64,000 nt of DNA, from contig WBVU01000003.1 in NCBI GenBank assembly GCA_009192285.1, positions 3,131,973 to 3,195,972 on the forward strand. The letters run 5' to 3'. A program made the position numbers and the translations under genes. This document shows, piece after piece, positions 24,820 through 36,582 of this stretch; positions within the stretch are counted from its first letter, which is position 1, and every line of letters starts with the position of its first letter. Below the pieces are notes generated by a model that did no database searches, was not told the origin of the DNA, and saw only the letters and a program-made list of their open reading frames with translations. The stretch is from Morchella semilibera (taxonomy: Eukaryota; Ascomycota; Pezizomycetes; Pezizales; Morchellaceae).

Positions 24820-25818
24820 ATGTACACCGTGAACGTTAGGACTCAACTTATTTATTCCTTCATCAGCATTACTCTAGCAGAATATGTCACCAGTGCCAAC
24901 GGCGGCGGCGGGTTCTCCACCACAACCTCCTTGGCCCTCTGTTTAGCCAACTCGCTGATCCAATGTGACCTCCTCCAACCCCTAGGATGCGACTCCACTC
25001 TTGAACCCGGGGAATGGTCTGATGGAGTATTCTATATTCGTCACCAAGCAGCAGAATACATAAGGTGGTGGAGGAGAGAGGGCCATTTCTCCGATTCCCC
25101 GATCCCCTCCACCCCAGACGAAGCCCTCCAGGCCGCACTGCAGATCTGGGAGGATGGCCTGAAGAGATGCCTTCCGACATCCGAGATCCTCGAGCTCGTA
25201 AGATCTGATCAGCTTCTACAGCAGCAGCAGCAGCCCCACCCGGACAGTGCTTCCGCAGGAGCTTCAGCGGTGTGGGTTCTCCCCATTGCGCTGCTCTTCT
25301 GGCGCGATACCCCAAAGGCATCCGAGCTAGCTCGGGCCGCCGCCGATGTCCTAATGCCCACCTCCAGAGACCTAGCTGGATGGTATGTGTACGCAGTCAC
25401 GTCGATCCTGTGGAACTGGGCCGCCAAGAGCAACGTCAGGCTAGAGAAGAGGTGGATGCGCGTGAAGATAGAGGATGAGTATCGGCGGCTGGGGCTGCAT
25501 GGGGTAAGAGGGGCCGACGACGTCCGCAGAGGGGTGGAGATCTATATGGAAACGGAGACGTTCGGTGAGGGGTTGGGTGTTGCAAGGCGTTACAATAACC
25601 CACAGGTAGCCATGGCGTACGCTGGGATTGCGGCCGTTTGGTATGGGGCTGCGGTGGGAGTGGTGGATAGACAGGCGTTTGTGGGGTACGAGACTGTGGA
25701 GAGGGTTGCTGGGGCTTTGGGAACACTGGCAAAAGAGTTGGAGAGGAAAGAGGATGAGGATACTCAGATACTTGCCTCTAGTATCCCGCTAGATGATGAG
25801 TATGATGGGACGCTTTAG
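24820..25818 (+). CDS. ADP-ribosylglycohydrolase-like protein, probably catalytically inactive
   Basis: The layout follows the ADP-ribosylglycohydrolase (DraG/ARH) family, whose members remove ADP-ribose from proteins using two metal ions. GGGGFSTTTSLALCLANSLI at about 28-47 aligns with the family stretch that normally reads G-x-TDDT-x-MALxLAxSL. WVLPIALLFWRDTPKASELA matches the central helix, and NNPQVAMAYAGIAAVWYGA at about 259-277 matches the C-terminal DxDTxGAxxGxxxGAxYG. In both metal sites the acids are gone (TDDT reads TTTS; DxDT reads NPQV). The N-terminal GLxxGDALG segment is also missing, so an upstream exon may be unrecognised. The CAG run near 25217 encodes a Gln stretch. I infer a pseudoenzyme, possibly an ADP-ribose binder; family assignment is by pattern only. 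Confidence 0.72.
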   Translation: MYTVNVRTQLIYSFISITLAEYVTSANGGGGFSTTTSLALCLANSLIQCDLLQPLGCDSTLEPGEWSDGVFYIRHQAAEYIRWWRREGHFSDSPIPSTPDEALQAALQIWEDGLKRCLPTSEILELVRSDQLLQQQQQPHPDSASAGASAVWVLPIALLFWRDTPKASELARAAADVLMPTSRDLAGWYVYAVTSILWNWAAKSNVRLEKRWMRVKIEDEYRRLGLHGVRGADDVRRGVEIYMETETFGEGLGVARRYNNPQVAMAYAGIAAVWYGAAVGVVDRQAFVGYETVERVAGALGTLAKELERKEDEDTQILASSIPLDDEYDGTL

Positions 25819-26598
25819 TCAATCTTGTAATTAAGTAGTTATTAGATTATATACCTTTGTGGAATTGTTTTATGATAACAGTTCGAACAAAACCTCAGAC
25901 CGCATGGGGAAATTTGCAATGTTGTGGGTTATGAAGAACTAAGTATATCCGCAACTACATACAGTTAATGAATTAAAAAAAAAGTACATCCGCAAATTTT
26001 GTTACGGGAATTTGGGAGTATCTTTGTACGTAACCGTTACACCCAAACAACTTTAATAATAATGGAAAATACAGGTTGTACCTCACCACTAAGGCGGTGG
26101 CTCCTCGGGGGTGGTCTCCTGTAGTACTACATATAGTATAATCACAAAATATCACTCGAATATATGAGCATCTACATATATATTCTTTTTTTGTTTAACT
26201 CATACACGCATGCAGCCTCATGGGTATGTATATTTCCAAACTAGAAGACAAACTCGCATGGAATACAATATTTAGTATATGTTCAGTCGCATGTTCTAGA
26301 TATCTCTATTCCTTCTTGCTCGCCCCAAAATAATTTTTTACCAATATTATCGTAAACATTGTAAGGACCAGAACAGAGAAAGATATAACCCCGTCTATCC
26401 CACCGGACCCCAACCACCGTACAACAAAAAATAAGGAATATTTAACGAAAAGGAAGAAAAAAAGGAAACATTTATTTCCCGCGTCTATGAGCCCATATCC
26501 CAAACAAATCAGTAAAATAGTGAATAAAAGTAGTCATCTCTTCGTGCAAACTTGGCTTATTTAACCTCCCGCCTACTAATCCTATAACAACCAGACAC
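25819..26598. other. Spacer between convergent genes
   Basis: No gene. AT-rich, with a short GC-rich hairpin-like stretch near 26085-26115. Expected to hold both 3' untranslated regions, since the flanking genes converge. Confidence 0.5.
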
Positions 26599-29500
26599 TT
26601 AATCGGCCTCATCATCGGTATCGACAGGCTTGGGGGTACCCTTGGGACTATTTAGCCACTCAAGATATCTCAATCTCCTCCTGACTTCCCTCTCCTTCAA
26701 CTGTGCCCTAGTGAACTTCTTCTTCTTTGACTTCCTCTGCTTGAACTGCATGTCACCAGTATCTTCAGCGTCACTGTTGACAGCACTGTTGACAGCACTA
26801 CTTTGAGCACTGCTGACTGCACTGCTTCCGGGTTGCGAGTCAACCGGGGCCGCAAGAAGAGCTCCATTGATACCCTTCTTTATCATGCGGCCAGCTTCGA
26901 CATGCCACTCCTCATTGGAGAGGGAAGAGACGAATTGGGAGTCGTGAGAAATGAGACAGACACCACCACGGAACTCCTTGATCGCAGTTGCAAGAGCACC
27001 AAGCGACTCACGGTCAAGGTAATTGGTCGGCTCGTCCAGAATAAGCAAATGAGGTTTCGGCCACATAGCGGCGGCAATAACAACTTCATAACATTAGTTG
27101 AATTCCTCCAGAGAGTAGAGACAGAGACTAACCTTTAACTTTCTGTCCACCAGACAGACCACCGATCTCATTGTTCATTGCGATATCAGCCGGCAACCCA
27201 ACATCTTCGAAATGCTTGCTGATGCTGGCCACATCCAACTCTCTATAACCCATACCCTCTCTCGCACTCTCGGCATCATCAAAATCTTGAACAATCTTAG
27301 CGAAGCCATTTTCCAACATGGTTTCTCTTGAAATCATGTTGTTGTATTTTGTCGGAAGTCCGAACCACTTGACTTCGTACTGAAAACTCTTTTTCCACTT
27401 TTGTCTACCGATCAATGCCTCAATCTTCTTCGGTCCAGACCCATCACCAAGATCGATAGGCTTCTCGAGCTGCGCCTTGTCTTCATCAGAAAGAAGACGA
27501 GTGTCTTTCATTGAAACCTCCTTGTCTACACCGGCTGCGAAACGCCATTGCAAATACTGAGATGGGGTTTTGTCAAGATTCTGAGACACGTGGTGGAGCG
27601 ACTGCTGTGCCATGTATCCGACACGCAAGTTGGGATGCTTTTCAACTTTGCCCTTCTGCGGAACCATTTCACCAGTGAGGATCTTGACAAGGGTTGATTT
27701 TCCAGCTCCGTTGGGGCCAATGATAGCAACACGCGACGAAAGCGACAGAGAGCAGGTTACGTCGTATAACGAGGGCTTAGGGGCACCAGGGTACGTGTAC
27801 GTGCATCCGGTCATCTTGATGATTGAGCGGGTGTTGGACTTGACTCCAGTGAGAAGGCCAGGAGGGGGGAAAAAGAATTTAACTGAAGAGGCGTCAAGTG
27901 TGTAATAGGCCTTCCCTTCGGGGCGGACTTTGACAAATCTATACAGTGGTTAATACCAATACAAGATTTAGTCAGATTTGGTGTCAACTTACTCGGAAAG
28001 ATTTCCCTTATAATAAACAAGCTTCTTCTCCTCGTAATGGATAATATCCGTGCAAACAGCGTCCAAAAATTTGGAGTCGTGAGACACAATCAAGGAGGTA
28101 ATGTCAGTGTGCGTCTTGAGATAATCTTGTAACCATCTCACGTTGTGAACGTCCAAGTGATTGGTAGGTTCGTCCAACAGGAGAACCTCTGCACGCCTCA
28201 ACATGGCTTCTGCAAGCGCCAGCTTCATCTTCCAACCACCAGAGAGCTGTCCAACCATCATATCGGCTCTTTCGCCTTCAAAACCAACGCTGCGTAGAGT
28301 TTCCTTGATCTCATCTTCGGAATGTCCGGTCTCACCAGCATCACGGAGAGCGATCTGGATATACTCAACAATGCTCATGTCACGCTCCTCAGATGATTTA
28401 TGCTCGACAAAACAGGTCCTCAGCTCTTCCTTGGAAGGAAACCCCTCAAGTTTGCCCTCGCTGATAGAACGCATGAGTGTCGACTTACCGGCACCATTAC
28501 GTCCGCAAAGTCCGTAGCGGTGACCTTTGTATAGTGTTAGATTCGTGTGGTTGAGCAACATCATACCACCATAAGCAAGGGAGAAGTCGGCATTGACAAT
28601 CTCAACCTCAGTGTTACCATCATCCTCAACAACGCCGTCACCAAAACGCTTTAGAGTCTCCTCTTTAGCCCAGCTTTCCAGATCAGATGCAATTCTCTTA
28701 GCTTCTGCCTCGCCATCTTCAGCCGCGACAATGTAGCGAAGGTAAGGTTCGGCACAATTATGAATGTGCTTCCATTCTCGAACCACAATAGCCTCTCTGA
28801 GCATACTGGCTACGTATTTACGAACACCCTTGTTTTCCCAGGTATCGATCTCGGTAGGTTTTATGTGGCATCTCCCATTGAGTTGTGCCTCGACATCCTC
28901 AACCGATATACGCTCGGGGTTGGATTCGCTAACACCAACAGCACCGCTCTTCATCGCCTTCTCCATCGTGGCATTTGCGCTCTTTGCTAGAGCACGAACG
29001 ACAGGCAAACTGGCGGTGTCTTCGATACGTTTCACACCAGGCTGGAGACGAGGAAGAAACTCGCGAGCCTCGACAGGATCGTGGACAAGCTTAGTCAAGT
29101 TCTCTACGACAACCACGGTCTGACGAAGGACATCCTGAGAAGTTTGAGGTGATGTGAGGGATCTTTCAAGGAGCGGGGTGAGGAGGGAAAGGACGGGGGA
29201 TGTGACAACGGCGATAAAGGTTGTTTGACTAGTTATTGTTAGGTGGGACTCTTGGACGCAATAGGGTGTATGTGTGAACAAACCTGAGGTCATGAATAGC
29301 TTTCTGGAGAGTTTCCTTAGAGGGCTCCTTCATGGTCTTGATCAAAGTAGGAATGTGTTTGGCAACATCTTCATTGCTAAGGAGCTTACTCAAGCTAGTC
29401 ATTGTCTTGACAGCGGCAGCAGAGACCTCCTTCTTGAGGTCATGCATGCCGCTTTCCACAACAGGAATGAGCCTTTCAAGTTCACGGCCCATGACATTCT

Positions 29501-30050
29501 TCAAAAAGCCATCCCTCGCAGCGGCTTTCTCTGCAACCTTTCCCAACTGTTGTAACGCTCCAACACGACCTTGCCACTTTGCACCTGGGCTTTTTAGGTA
29601 TTCCATGAGAACACGGACAAGCCCAACAACAAGACCCTCCTCCTTCAACAAGCCAAAAATTGCATCGATAGCATATTGCGCGCTCTCACGAACGACAGAA
29701 CCTTTATCGGCCAACCCATCGAAAACATTACCAATGGTCGACCGAAGCAACAAAATCTCGGTCATAGGAGACTTTATCGGGAGTGTCTCGTATAAAGCTC
29801 CGTAAACAATCATCGCTGACTCCCGGTTGGTGCCGGATTTCTTGTCGTTGGCTGCCTTGGCGAGTGCGGGGATCAACTGATCTAGATAGTGGTGTGCCAC
29901 CGCCGGGTTGGCGGTGATGGCTGAACACAGAGCGAGAGAGGCATCTAGAGAACCCTGAGATGTTTTTGCTGTGAAGACAGCAGCAAGGCTGGAGGGAATG
30001 TCGAGGTCAAGCGATAAGGATGCCATCGAGGACTCGAGGACTCCGGGCAT
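26599..30050 (-). CDS. Translation elongation factor 3 (eEF3)
   Basis: Ribosome-bound ATPase that fungi need for each elongation round; it helps release the E-site tRNA. Four exons: 30050-29284, 29228-27993, 27938-27133, 27083-26599, giving 1,097 residues (yeast eEF3 is 1,044). Domains in order: an N-terminal HEAT-repeat region; a four-helix segment; ABC cassette 1 with GRNGAGKST, LSGG and LLLDEPTNHLD; ABC cassette 2 with GPNGAGKST, LSGGQKVK and ILDEPTNYLD, carrying the chromodomain-like insert between its Walker A and signature motifs. A Lys/Arg-rich tail (RKSKKKKFTRAQLKEREVRR) then ends in an acidic tip. All ATPase motifs are intact. An alternative start at the ninth residue (MASLSL) fits the family about as well. 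Introns of 49-55 bp agree with high expression. The upstream minus strand is a long pyrimidine tract. Confidence 0.97.
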
Positions 30051-30500
30051 CTGTCAGAGTACAAAATTCGGGGGAGAAATGATTAACGGAGGGCAAAGGG
30101 GGAAAAAAAAACTTTTGTAAAAAAATAAAAAAAAAAAAAGACTTTTAGAAAGCAAAAGCAAATTTTATTTTGTACAACTTGAAAAAGGACACAACAAAAA
30201 GGGCTGAGTGGAGATTTTGGCGAATCAAGCGCCTAGAGGAGGGGGGCCGTGTAAGCTATCCGGACCTCTGAGGGGAAACGACGGGCAGAGAACTCTAGAT
30301 GTGGAAGAAGAGCAGAGAGAGGTGGGAGAAGAAGGGAGGTGAGGAAGGGAGGGGGAGGAAGGGGGGGAAGGGGGGGGAGGAGGGGTGGAGATAGCAAGAG
30401 AGCGGAGATCTGTCTTCTAAAAGAAAGAAAAAAAAAAAAAAAGAGTAGCAGTGAAGTCTCGAAGGATAGGACGAAGAGGGGGAAACTTTTGCGCCAAGGT
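30051..30500 (-). promoter_or_regulatory. Pyrimidine-rich leader or promoter of the eEF3 gene
   Basis: Read on the minus strand, about 30100-30480 is dominated by C and T runs, interrupted by T/A tracts near 30110-30140 and a T15 run near 30430. CT-rich stretches just upstream of the start are usual in strongly expressed fungal genes. The exact transcription start cannot be placed. Confidence 0.5.
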
Positions 30501-31898
30501 TTTTCATATGGGGCTAGTCCACCCGTCTCACTGATAGTTACTAATCAGACGAGGAGCCTCAGTGGAATTCTACTGGGGATGTAAGTATCATTCATGTAGT
30601 AAGCAGTCAGCAAAGTTCCTGGACTACGACCCCTTATCGACATGGCAGATATTACATACGTGTACCAGACCCTGTAACTGGATCAAAGGGACTGCTTTCT
30701 GCCAAGGCCTCATTCCAGCTAGGTGGCCGATAACCTTAAAACAGTCCAATCCGATTAGCCCTTATCAACAATCAGATAACAGCGACGACGCCAAGGCGCA
30801 GGCACTACTTCATTGGACAGCACCACCCGGGGTTTCTTGCTTCAGCAAAAATTGATAGCATGCCTGTTGCTTATATCTTAGAAGGGTCACGAGTTCTCAC
30901 TCGCCATGAGATTTCTGCGTCCCACCCCCCCAGGTATGTCCTGCACAGACTCCCGTTTCCCTTTGTATTATCAGTCTTTGACAAACTACCCTCCTGCATG
31001 ATAGCTATAGATTGGGGCCTGCCACAGTATTACTGCGCGCAGAGCTTATTCGCGCGTCATTTTTGCTCACAAAGCATCCTTTGAACTGTCTGCGACGTAA
31101 TGACCTTCTTACGACCGAGTGACACACCATGACGCATCACCGCATCACCACATCACACCATGAACGATAATTTACAAAGGTATACTCCGAGCTATCTTTA
31201 TATTCAAAACTACCTACACCACAGCACAGCGCGCTTTATATAACGGAACAATGAGGAGGAGGAAGTTGAGGATGAGCTCAAGCTCGAGGGGAGAGACCAA
31301 ACCACACACCACACACCAGAAACCAGAAAGACGAAAAAAAAAAAAAAAGCCGAACCATAAAAACAAAACCGGACCAAGCCCGAACCCGTAGAGATTACCA
31401 CAAATGAACGGAAAAGAGGTTCCCAAAGCCAGGCCAATAAAAAGCACAAATCTCCGCTATGAGATAATATAAGAAAGGTGGAGGCGGATGAGGAGGGAGA
31501 GACGGAGGAGAGTAAGGGGGAGAGAATAGAAAGGCCAACATACCGACCGCCTGGCCGGCCATGAGAAGCAAGCAACCCACAATATGCAAGGTAGTAGAGA
31601 AGAAGAGGGAAGGAGGATCGGGATAGGGTAGTAGTAATAATAGTAGTAGAAGAGATAGATAAAGGAGAAGTCAATGACCAAACTTCCACCGGACACCGAC
31701 TGACTGGCTACTGAGTTAGAACCACATATGCAACAAAAAACAGGCCAAGGAACGACCACAGCAGGAAAATAGAAAAAGAGAAAAAGACAATAAACTCCAC
31801 CGAATCTAACTCCAACGTAGTGCCCCCGCTTTCTATAACTAGGCTATAAAAACACCTAGCTATAGTGACCCCCATCTATTCTACTCGCACCTGCGAAT
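30501..31898. other. Spacer with no recognisable gene
   Basis: Apparent frames at 31210-31760 on the minus strand are Ser/Leu/Phe-rich products of a purine-rich plus strand and are not credible proteins. The part near 31899 should be the 3' untranslated region of the FYVE-RING gene. Confidence 0.5.
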
Positions 31899-33443
31899 CT
31901 ACTCATGCACAGCATGCACCGGGCACTCTCCATTGCCTCGTCGGTCGAACCATGCACGGATACATTTCTACCAGGGTTTGATTAGAATACGTATTTTTTT
32001 TTTAGCGAATTCAATACACACCTTGTGATACCGGCACAGGCACTCAAGCCGCGCGATTATATCGCCTTCTTCGAATTCTTCGAAGCAGATAACGCACTCA
32101 GCCTTCTCTCTCCTAACCACCCTCTTCGGGGGTTCCTTTTCATCCTCGTTTGCGGCGCTACTCCCCTCTGCTACCGATTCCCCGGACCCACTTCCACTTC
32201 CCTCAGCGCTCTCAGAGCTCTCCGCTGGCTCCGTCAGGTCCTCGGCCGCAACTGTTCCTGGCGCCGGGGTCATTGCTGGGGTCTGCAGTGGCGTCGAGCT
32301 TGGAGTAACCTCGTCGTCATCCACACTCGCCCATGTATCTTTCTCCGTCGCCTTCCACACGACCATGCGGCCCCCCCCCGTATACCTTCTTGCCCTACCG
32401 AGCTCTCCAGGCCTCGGTGCGCTCCCACCGCCAACCCGGCCCGGCGCACTACCGCCGCCGGGGGAGACACTTTGCTCCACTTGACGGATACAATTTAAGA
32501 TGTGGGCCTCGCGGTCCTCCTCTGAGCCGTCTGGGCGGATGGGGGGCAGGGCAGACGTGCAGATTGGGCAATAGTCGGTCTCCTTCAGATGTGGTTGGGG
32601 TGGCTGCTGGAAGGAGGGGAGATCACCGCGGCGCGCGGGGACAGGATAGTAGCCATGTGGGGGACGGCGGGAGGGGAGGGAGTTGTGGTGCGGAGAAGTA
32701 GTCTGCGGGGCGCGCTGGAAGTTGTAGCTATGGTGTGAATACGCACGGTAGCTTTGCTGCGTCTGTGGTGGCCGCGGTTGGTTAGCCCTCGAATTTCCAA
32801 ATCAACTAAGCGGAGGAGGATGAAGACCATACCCTCGTGTGAGGCCCCAAGCACTCGTCACACATCCTGACCAATAACCCATCGTCTTCGCTGTCACTCG
32901 ACTGCCTCCTTAGCAGCACAGTCCCGTCATTTGGGCTCCATGATGCTCTATGGGCTCGAGTATTATTACTGCTGCTTCCGCCACCAGCACCGCCCCCAAC
33001 AACCACCGGCACCAGCCCCTGCGAGCACCCGGCGCTCTGTGGCGGCTGCACCACAAAGGCCTTTGGGATTGTGATACGGTGTGGCGAGCATCCCTGGCAC
33101 ACAACGCGCCCACATTTCCTATTGCACCAGCCCGATTAATTAGCCATAGCTATATAACTAGTGTGCAGTCAGTAGGTATATACCGGCAATGATGCCTCCG
33201 GTTGAAGAACGTGAAGCCGCAGCTACATATCGGGCAATTGGCCACACTGGAGTCTGGTTGCCAGGGCGGGAGCACTATATCGCTAATCTGGCGTGGGGGC
33301 GGCGGTGGTCGTGGACGGCGGGTGGTGCTTGGGGGGCGGTAGGTGTTGCTTATAGGACGGGGGCGAATTCCGGGAGGGAGTGGGGGGAGATCGCGGGGTT
33401 GGGTCACGGGGGATTGGGTATGTGTCTGTGTTTGGGTGTCCAT
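31899..33443 (-). CDS. FYVE-RING E3 ubiquitin ligase (Pib1-like)
   Basis: Predicted to bind phosphatidylinositol 3-phosphate on endosomes or the vacuole and to ubiquitylate membrane cargo, as yeast Pib1 does with the same two domains. Four exons: 33443-33184, 33118-32833, 32762-32022, 31967-31899, giving 451 residues. The FYVE domain shows all signatures: WQPD (61-64), C70-x2-C73, RRHHCR (82-87), RVVCQGC and a final CDEC (173-176). A Pro/Gln/His-rich linker carries a further CPIC..H..C motif (DYCPICTSALPP, EAHILNC). The RING spans 405-447: CVIC, CLCRYHKKCIRAWF and CPVH, the Cys-rich end lying on the 69-bp last exon. The start is fixed by an in-frame stop 24 bases upstream and a good ACCATGG context. 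The long insert inside the FYVE domain (Gly/Ser-rich) is unusual. Confidence 0.93.
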
Positions 33444-33686
33444 GGTTGGATGGATGGTGGTGGTGGCTTATCGCCGATGTTGATACTGTTGTTGCTATGC
33501 CGAGTACCAGGTAGCTAGCTAGCTATGTAGCTAGCTGTGATCGATGGGAGGTGGTTTGGTTTTCTAGGAGAGTAGACGGAGGAGAATAAAGGGGAGAAAG
33601 AGGAAGGAGGGGAGGGAGAATAGAATAAAAGGGAGGAAATAATAATAAGCGGAGGGTCCCCCTTTCCTGCTGAGGAGAAGGAGATG

Positions 33687-33735
33687 GTTGCGGAGGTTGT
33701 GGAGGTTGTGGAGGTTGTGGGGGGGGGGGGGGGGG
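33687..33735. repeat. 9-bp minisatellite ending in poly-G
   Basis: Four units of GGTTGTGGA-like sequence run into 17 consecutive Gs. It lies in the presumed leader or promoter of the FYVE-RING gene. Confidence 0.85.
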
Positions 33736-34399
33736 ATCGAGTCAGTGAGAAGAGGTCTGTTGCTTGCTGATTCCGTGTAATAATTACAAGCAATCAAATC
33801 AAATGAGGTATGCCGAGCGATATCACTACAGCAGAGCCTCGACGCCCACTCAATAGAAGATGACAGAAGAAGAAGGAGAAGGAGAAGAGATAGGATGATG
33901 ATGATGATGATGAGGAGAAGAAGAACGGTTCCCTCCTGAATAATATTAAGTTTTTAAGTATGTAGATAGAAATTTAGAGTAGGAAGGTGGGGGAGACAGA
34001 GACAGAGACAGAGATAGAACGAGTGTCTTCCCGGTGAAGAGAAAAGAAAGAAAGAAGAAAAAAAAGAACGTTGTTGTTGTTTGCTGCGAACGAAACAACC
34101 CGACTGCCGTCACCCGATATCACACGCGAGCAAGCAGTGCTGAACGAGTATGTTTATACTGCAAGCAAGGCTTCTTGATAGCTTCTAGAAGTAGGGTATT
34201 CTGTATTCTGTATTCTTGTATTCTCTCTGATCAGACTGCAGAAAGAAGTGCCTCTAAAAGGGGTGTGTGAGTGTGGGGGAGGAGTGATGAGGGGTGGAGG
34301 GGGGGTGGTGGTGGTGGTAGAAAGTTGATTCTACGATTTGAGGGGGGGGAGGCGATGTTCGGGTGTCGGTAGAGAAGAAGAAGAAGAGGCTGAGACTCT

Positions 34400-34487
34400 T
34401 TTTCTCTCTCTCGCTCTCGCTCTCTCTCACTCTCACTCTCTCACACTTTCTCTCACTCTCACACTTTCTCTCTCTCTCTCTCTCTCT
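34400..34487. repeat. Imperfect CT microsatellite
   Basis: About 90 bases of TC/CT repeats interrupted by CACT and CGCT units. It may be a promoter-associated pyrimidine tract; no gene directly downstream is identified. Confidence 0.9.
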
Positions 34488-35617
34488 TGAATCATCGGGG
34501 GAGAAACACACAGCGCGGGGAGAGAGAGAGGAATTTACACGTGATCTTACACACTGCCAAGGATACTTGTCTAACGCAACGAGGTTAAACGAAGGCAGGG
34601 TCCAACCTCAAGCCGATCCCTCCCCCTGACAACTTGATTACCTATTCTTTCGCCTTCAGGAAACAAATGTGGATGGATGGACGCCATCGGATGGACACCA
34701 CCTTACAAAGCTGATTAAAACAGGATAGGAAGCTACTAGGAAGGCATACCCCTCCCTTCATTACCCTACTGGATGTACCAACTAGAGTAGCTATATGTAG
34801 CTCTACATATATGGACTTGTGTAGATACTATGATTAGCTATATCATAGCTGGACCAGATAGGAGTACCGTTTCCTTGGGAGACGGCAAACGCAAGGGTCC
34901 TCCCGGAATAAGCAAATACCACATCTGGACCAGATGGCATTGACTTCATGTCAGGGATGAAACACCTGGGGCGTCGCAAAATGTCGAAGAACTCCCCTTT
35001 GGACGAATACATATATATCTAGAAACACCGCTTGCGACTAGTAGCCTAGCCTAGATCTATTCAATCTTTTAAATAGAGATGGCCGGATAGTTAACTACGT
35101 GCTGGAAAGTGTGGGTAAGTACATGTACATGTAGTTAAGCTTTCGGACCTGGGAATAAACAAAGAATCAGCCACGTTCGGGCCATTTAAATACTTCTTGC
35201 GCGCATGTGCACAAAGTACAAGTACATGTAATGACATGCACTTGTATATATAATATTTTTGTAGAGTAGGTATAAATTCTAATTGCATATTACAGTGTGG
35301 GTGTAAAAACCCGTAAACTCAATCATTGTTACATTGCATTGCATTGTAAAAAGCAACATCTCTCATATCTCCAGTCCATGCAACAACTCCACGGGCAAAA
35401 GAAAACCGTTTCGTCGGAGACCGGCCCGTCTTATCATGCAGCCTCCTTATACTTATATTTACAATCCAAGATTTGTAAATTACTCTATTGAATAACCCAC
35501 GATACAGTCGCACAGATCGTGCAGACTGTCTCGGCTTCTGTAGGGATGTGTGAATACTTGAAGTGCTTATATCCTTCCAACATCCTGAACCCCCCCGGGG
35601 CTCTGATGAATCCTTTG

Positions 35618-35635
35618 CTGGCTGGCTGGCTGGCT
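35618..35635. repeat. (CTGG)n microsatellite
   Basis: Four to five units of CTGG in a spacer. Confidence 0.8.
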
Positions 35636-36235
35636 TGTTGACTAAAGGGCTTCTCTTGACCCAGAATTCGTTCCTTCGCTCACTTGCTTAGTTACATTCT
35701 GCTCTAATCGTTCCTTATCTACTGTTCGTTCCCTGCCTAATATCACGCCCTGAAGATTACATCGGTTGTCAGTACGATCATTTACCTACCTCCATCTAAT
35801 GCGTCCTAGCCACTCCAAACCTCCATCCTTAACACTGGCCACTGACCTACCCCCCCAACACGATGCCACTAACCTCAATACCTACATATACCCCCTCCTC
35901 CTACTCCTCACCCCTTCCCCCCTCACCTCCCCCTCCCCCTCGCCCCTCTCACACAGCCCAGTCTCCAACCGCACGAGTCTTCCCCTTCCCCGCCCTCCTA
36001 CAAGAATTCCCCTCGGGAACCGCCTGCCGCGACTGCCGGCGCCAACGAGCCCGGCCGCCTCGGCTGTGAGGTATACAGAACGGCGTATGCGGGCATAATA
36101 TCAGGGTTGGATGTGGCCAGCTGCCGAACGGCGGCGGGAGCATCGGTGATCAGGCGATATGTATCCGATTTTGATAAAGTGGCCTGAGGAGTAAGGTGTG
36201 TGTGATGGGGGTATATGTGCTGATTTATTATCTAG

Positions 36236-36582
36236 TCGCCATCACTTACAACGTTCTTGACGGCAGTGCCTATAGACACAACGACTGCGGTAACCAAGGA
36301 GATCGTGATGACGAGGACGCCCGCGCCGACAGATGTGCCGGCTCCTCCAGATCCATTTCCGATAAGGACCACGCCGGCGGTGGATACACCTATAGTAGCA
36401 GTAACCACGGCTACCACTACTCTGCAGCCCCAGAGTTGACGATAACACTGACGTCTACGGCCACCGAGTCAGCGTCCGGGTCGGGGTCGGGCTCACTGAC
36501 AACTGTCGTGATCACGACTGTCGTGGCTGTCATTTCACCGCGCCCGGTGACGAGCACGGCGGTGACGCGGGAATTTGTTTAA
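36236..36582 (+). CDS. Doubtful Thr/Ser/Pro-rich, possibly surface protein
   Basis: Not a recognised family. Starting after a possible acceptor (ATCTAG at 36230-36235), one frame reads Thr/Pro/Val-rich sequence (TAVPIDTTTAVTKEIV, then APTDVPAPPDPFPIRTTP) to a stop at 36437-36439. A second frame continues in the same style (LTITLTSTATESASGSGSGS, then LTTVVITTVVAVISP) to the stop at 36580-36582. One extra C in the C4 run at 36428-36431 would make it continuous at about 115 residues. Such composition is typical of O-glycosylated wall or GPI-anchored proteins. The 5' exon is not resolved; candidate Pro/Ser-rich frames upstream at 35766-36070 are ambiguous. It could be a noncoding GC-rich patch. 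Confidence 0.35.

Larger units (their letters stand above)
33444..36235. other. Repeat-rich spacer upstream of the FYVE-RING gene
   Basis: Holds simple repeats listed separately, a poly-G tract at 33719-33735, and TACATGTA at 35120, 35126 and 35223. The region adjoining 33443 is pyrimidine-rich on the minus strand and likely the promoter and leader of the FYVE-RING gene. Pro/Ser-rich frames at 35766-36098 come from C-rich sequence and cannot be judged as coding. Confidence 0.5.

Noticed and set aside
28161-29805. Several plus-strand frames of 90-160 codons antisense to eEF3
   Set aside because: Antisense shadows of a GC-balanced, highly conserved coding exon; no own signals.
31210-31760. Overlapping minus-strand frames rich in Ser, Leu and Phe
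   Set aside because: They arise from a purine-rich plus strand, overlap in several frames, and have no domain or splice logic; they fit a 3' flank.
34254-34629. Frames over the CT microsatellite encoding Ser-Leu or Arg-Glu repeats
   Set aside because: Products of simple repeat, open in both directions for trivial reasons.
35766-36098. Pro/Ser-rich plus-strand frames
   Set aside because: Three overlapping frames are open because of C-rich sequence; none can be preferred, so only the downstream Thr-rich part is listed, with low confidence.
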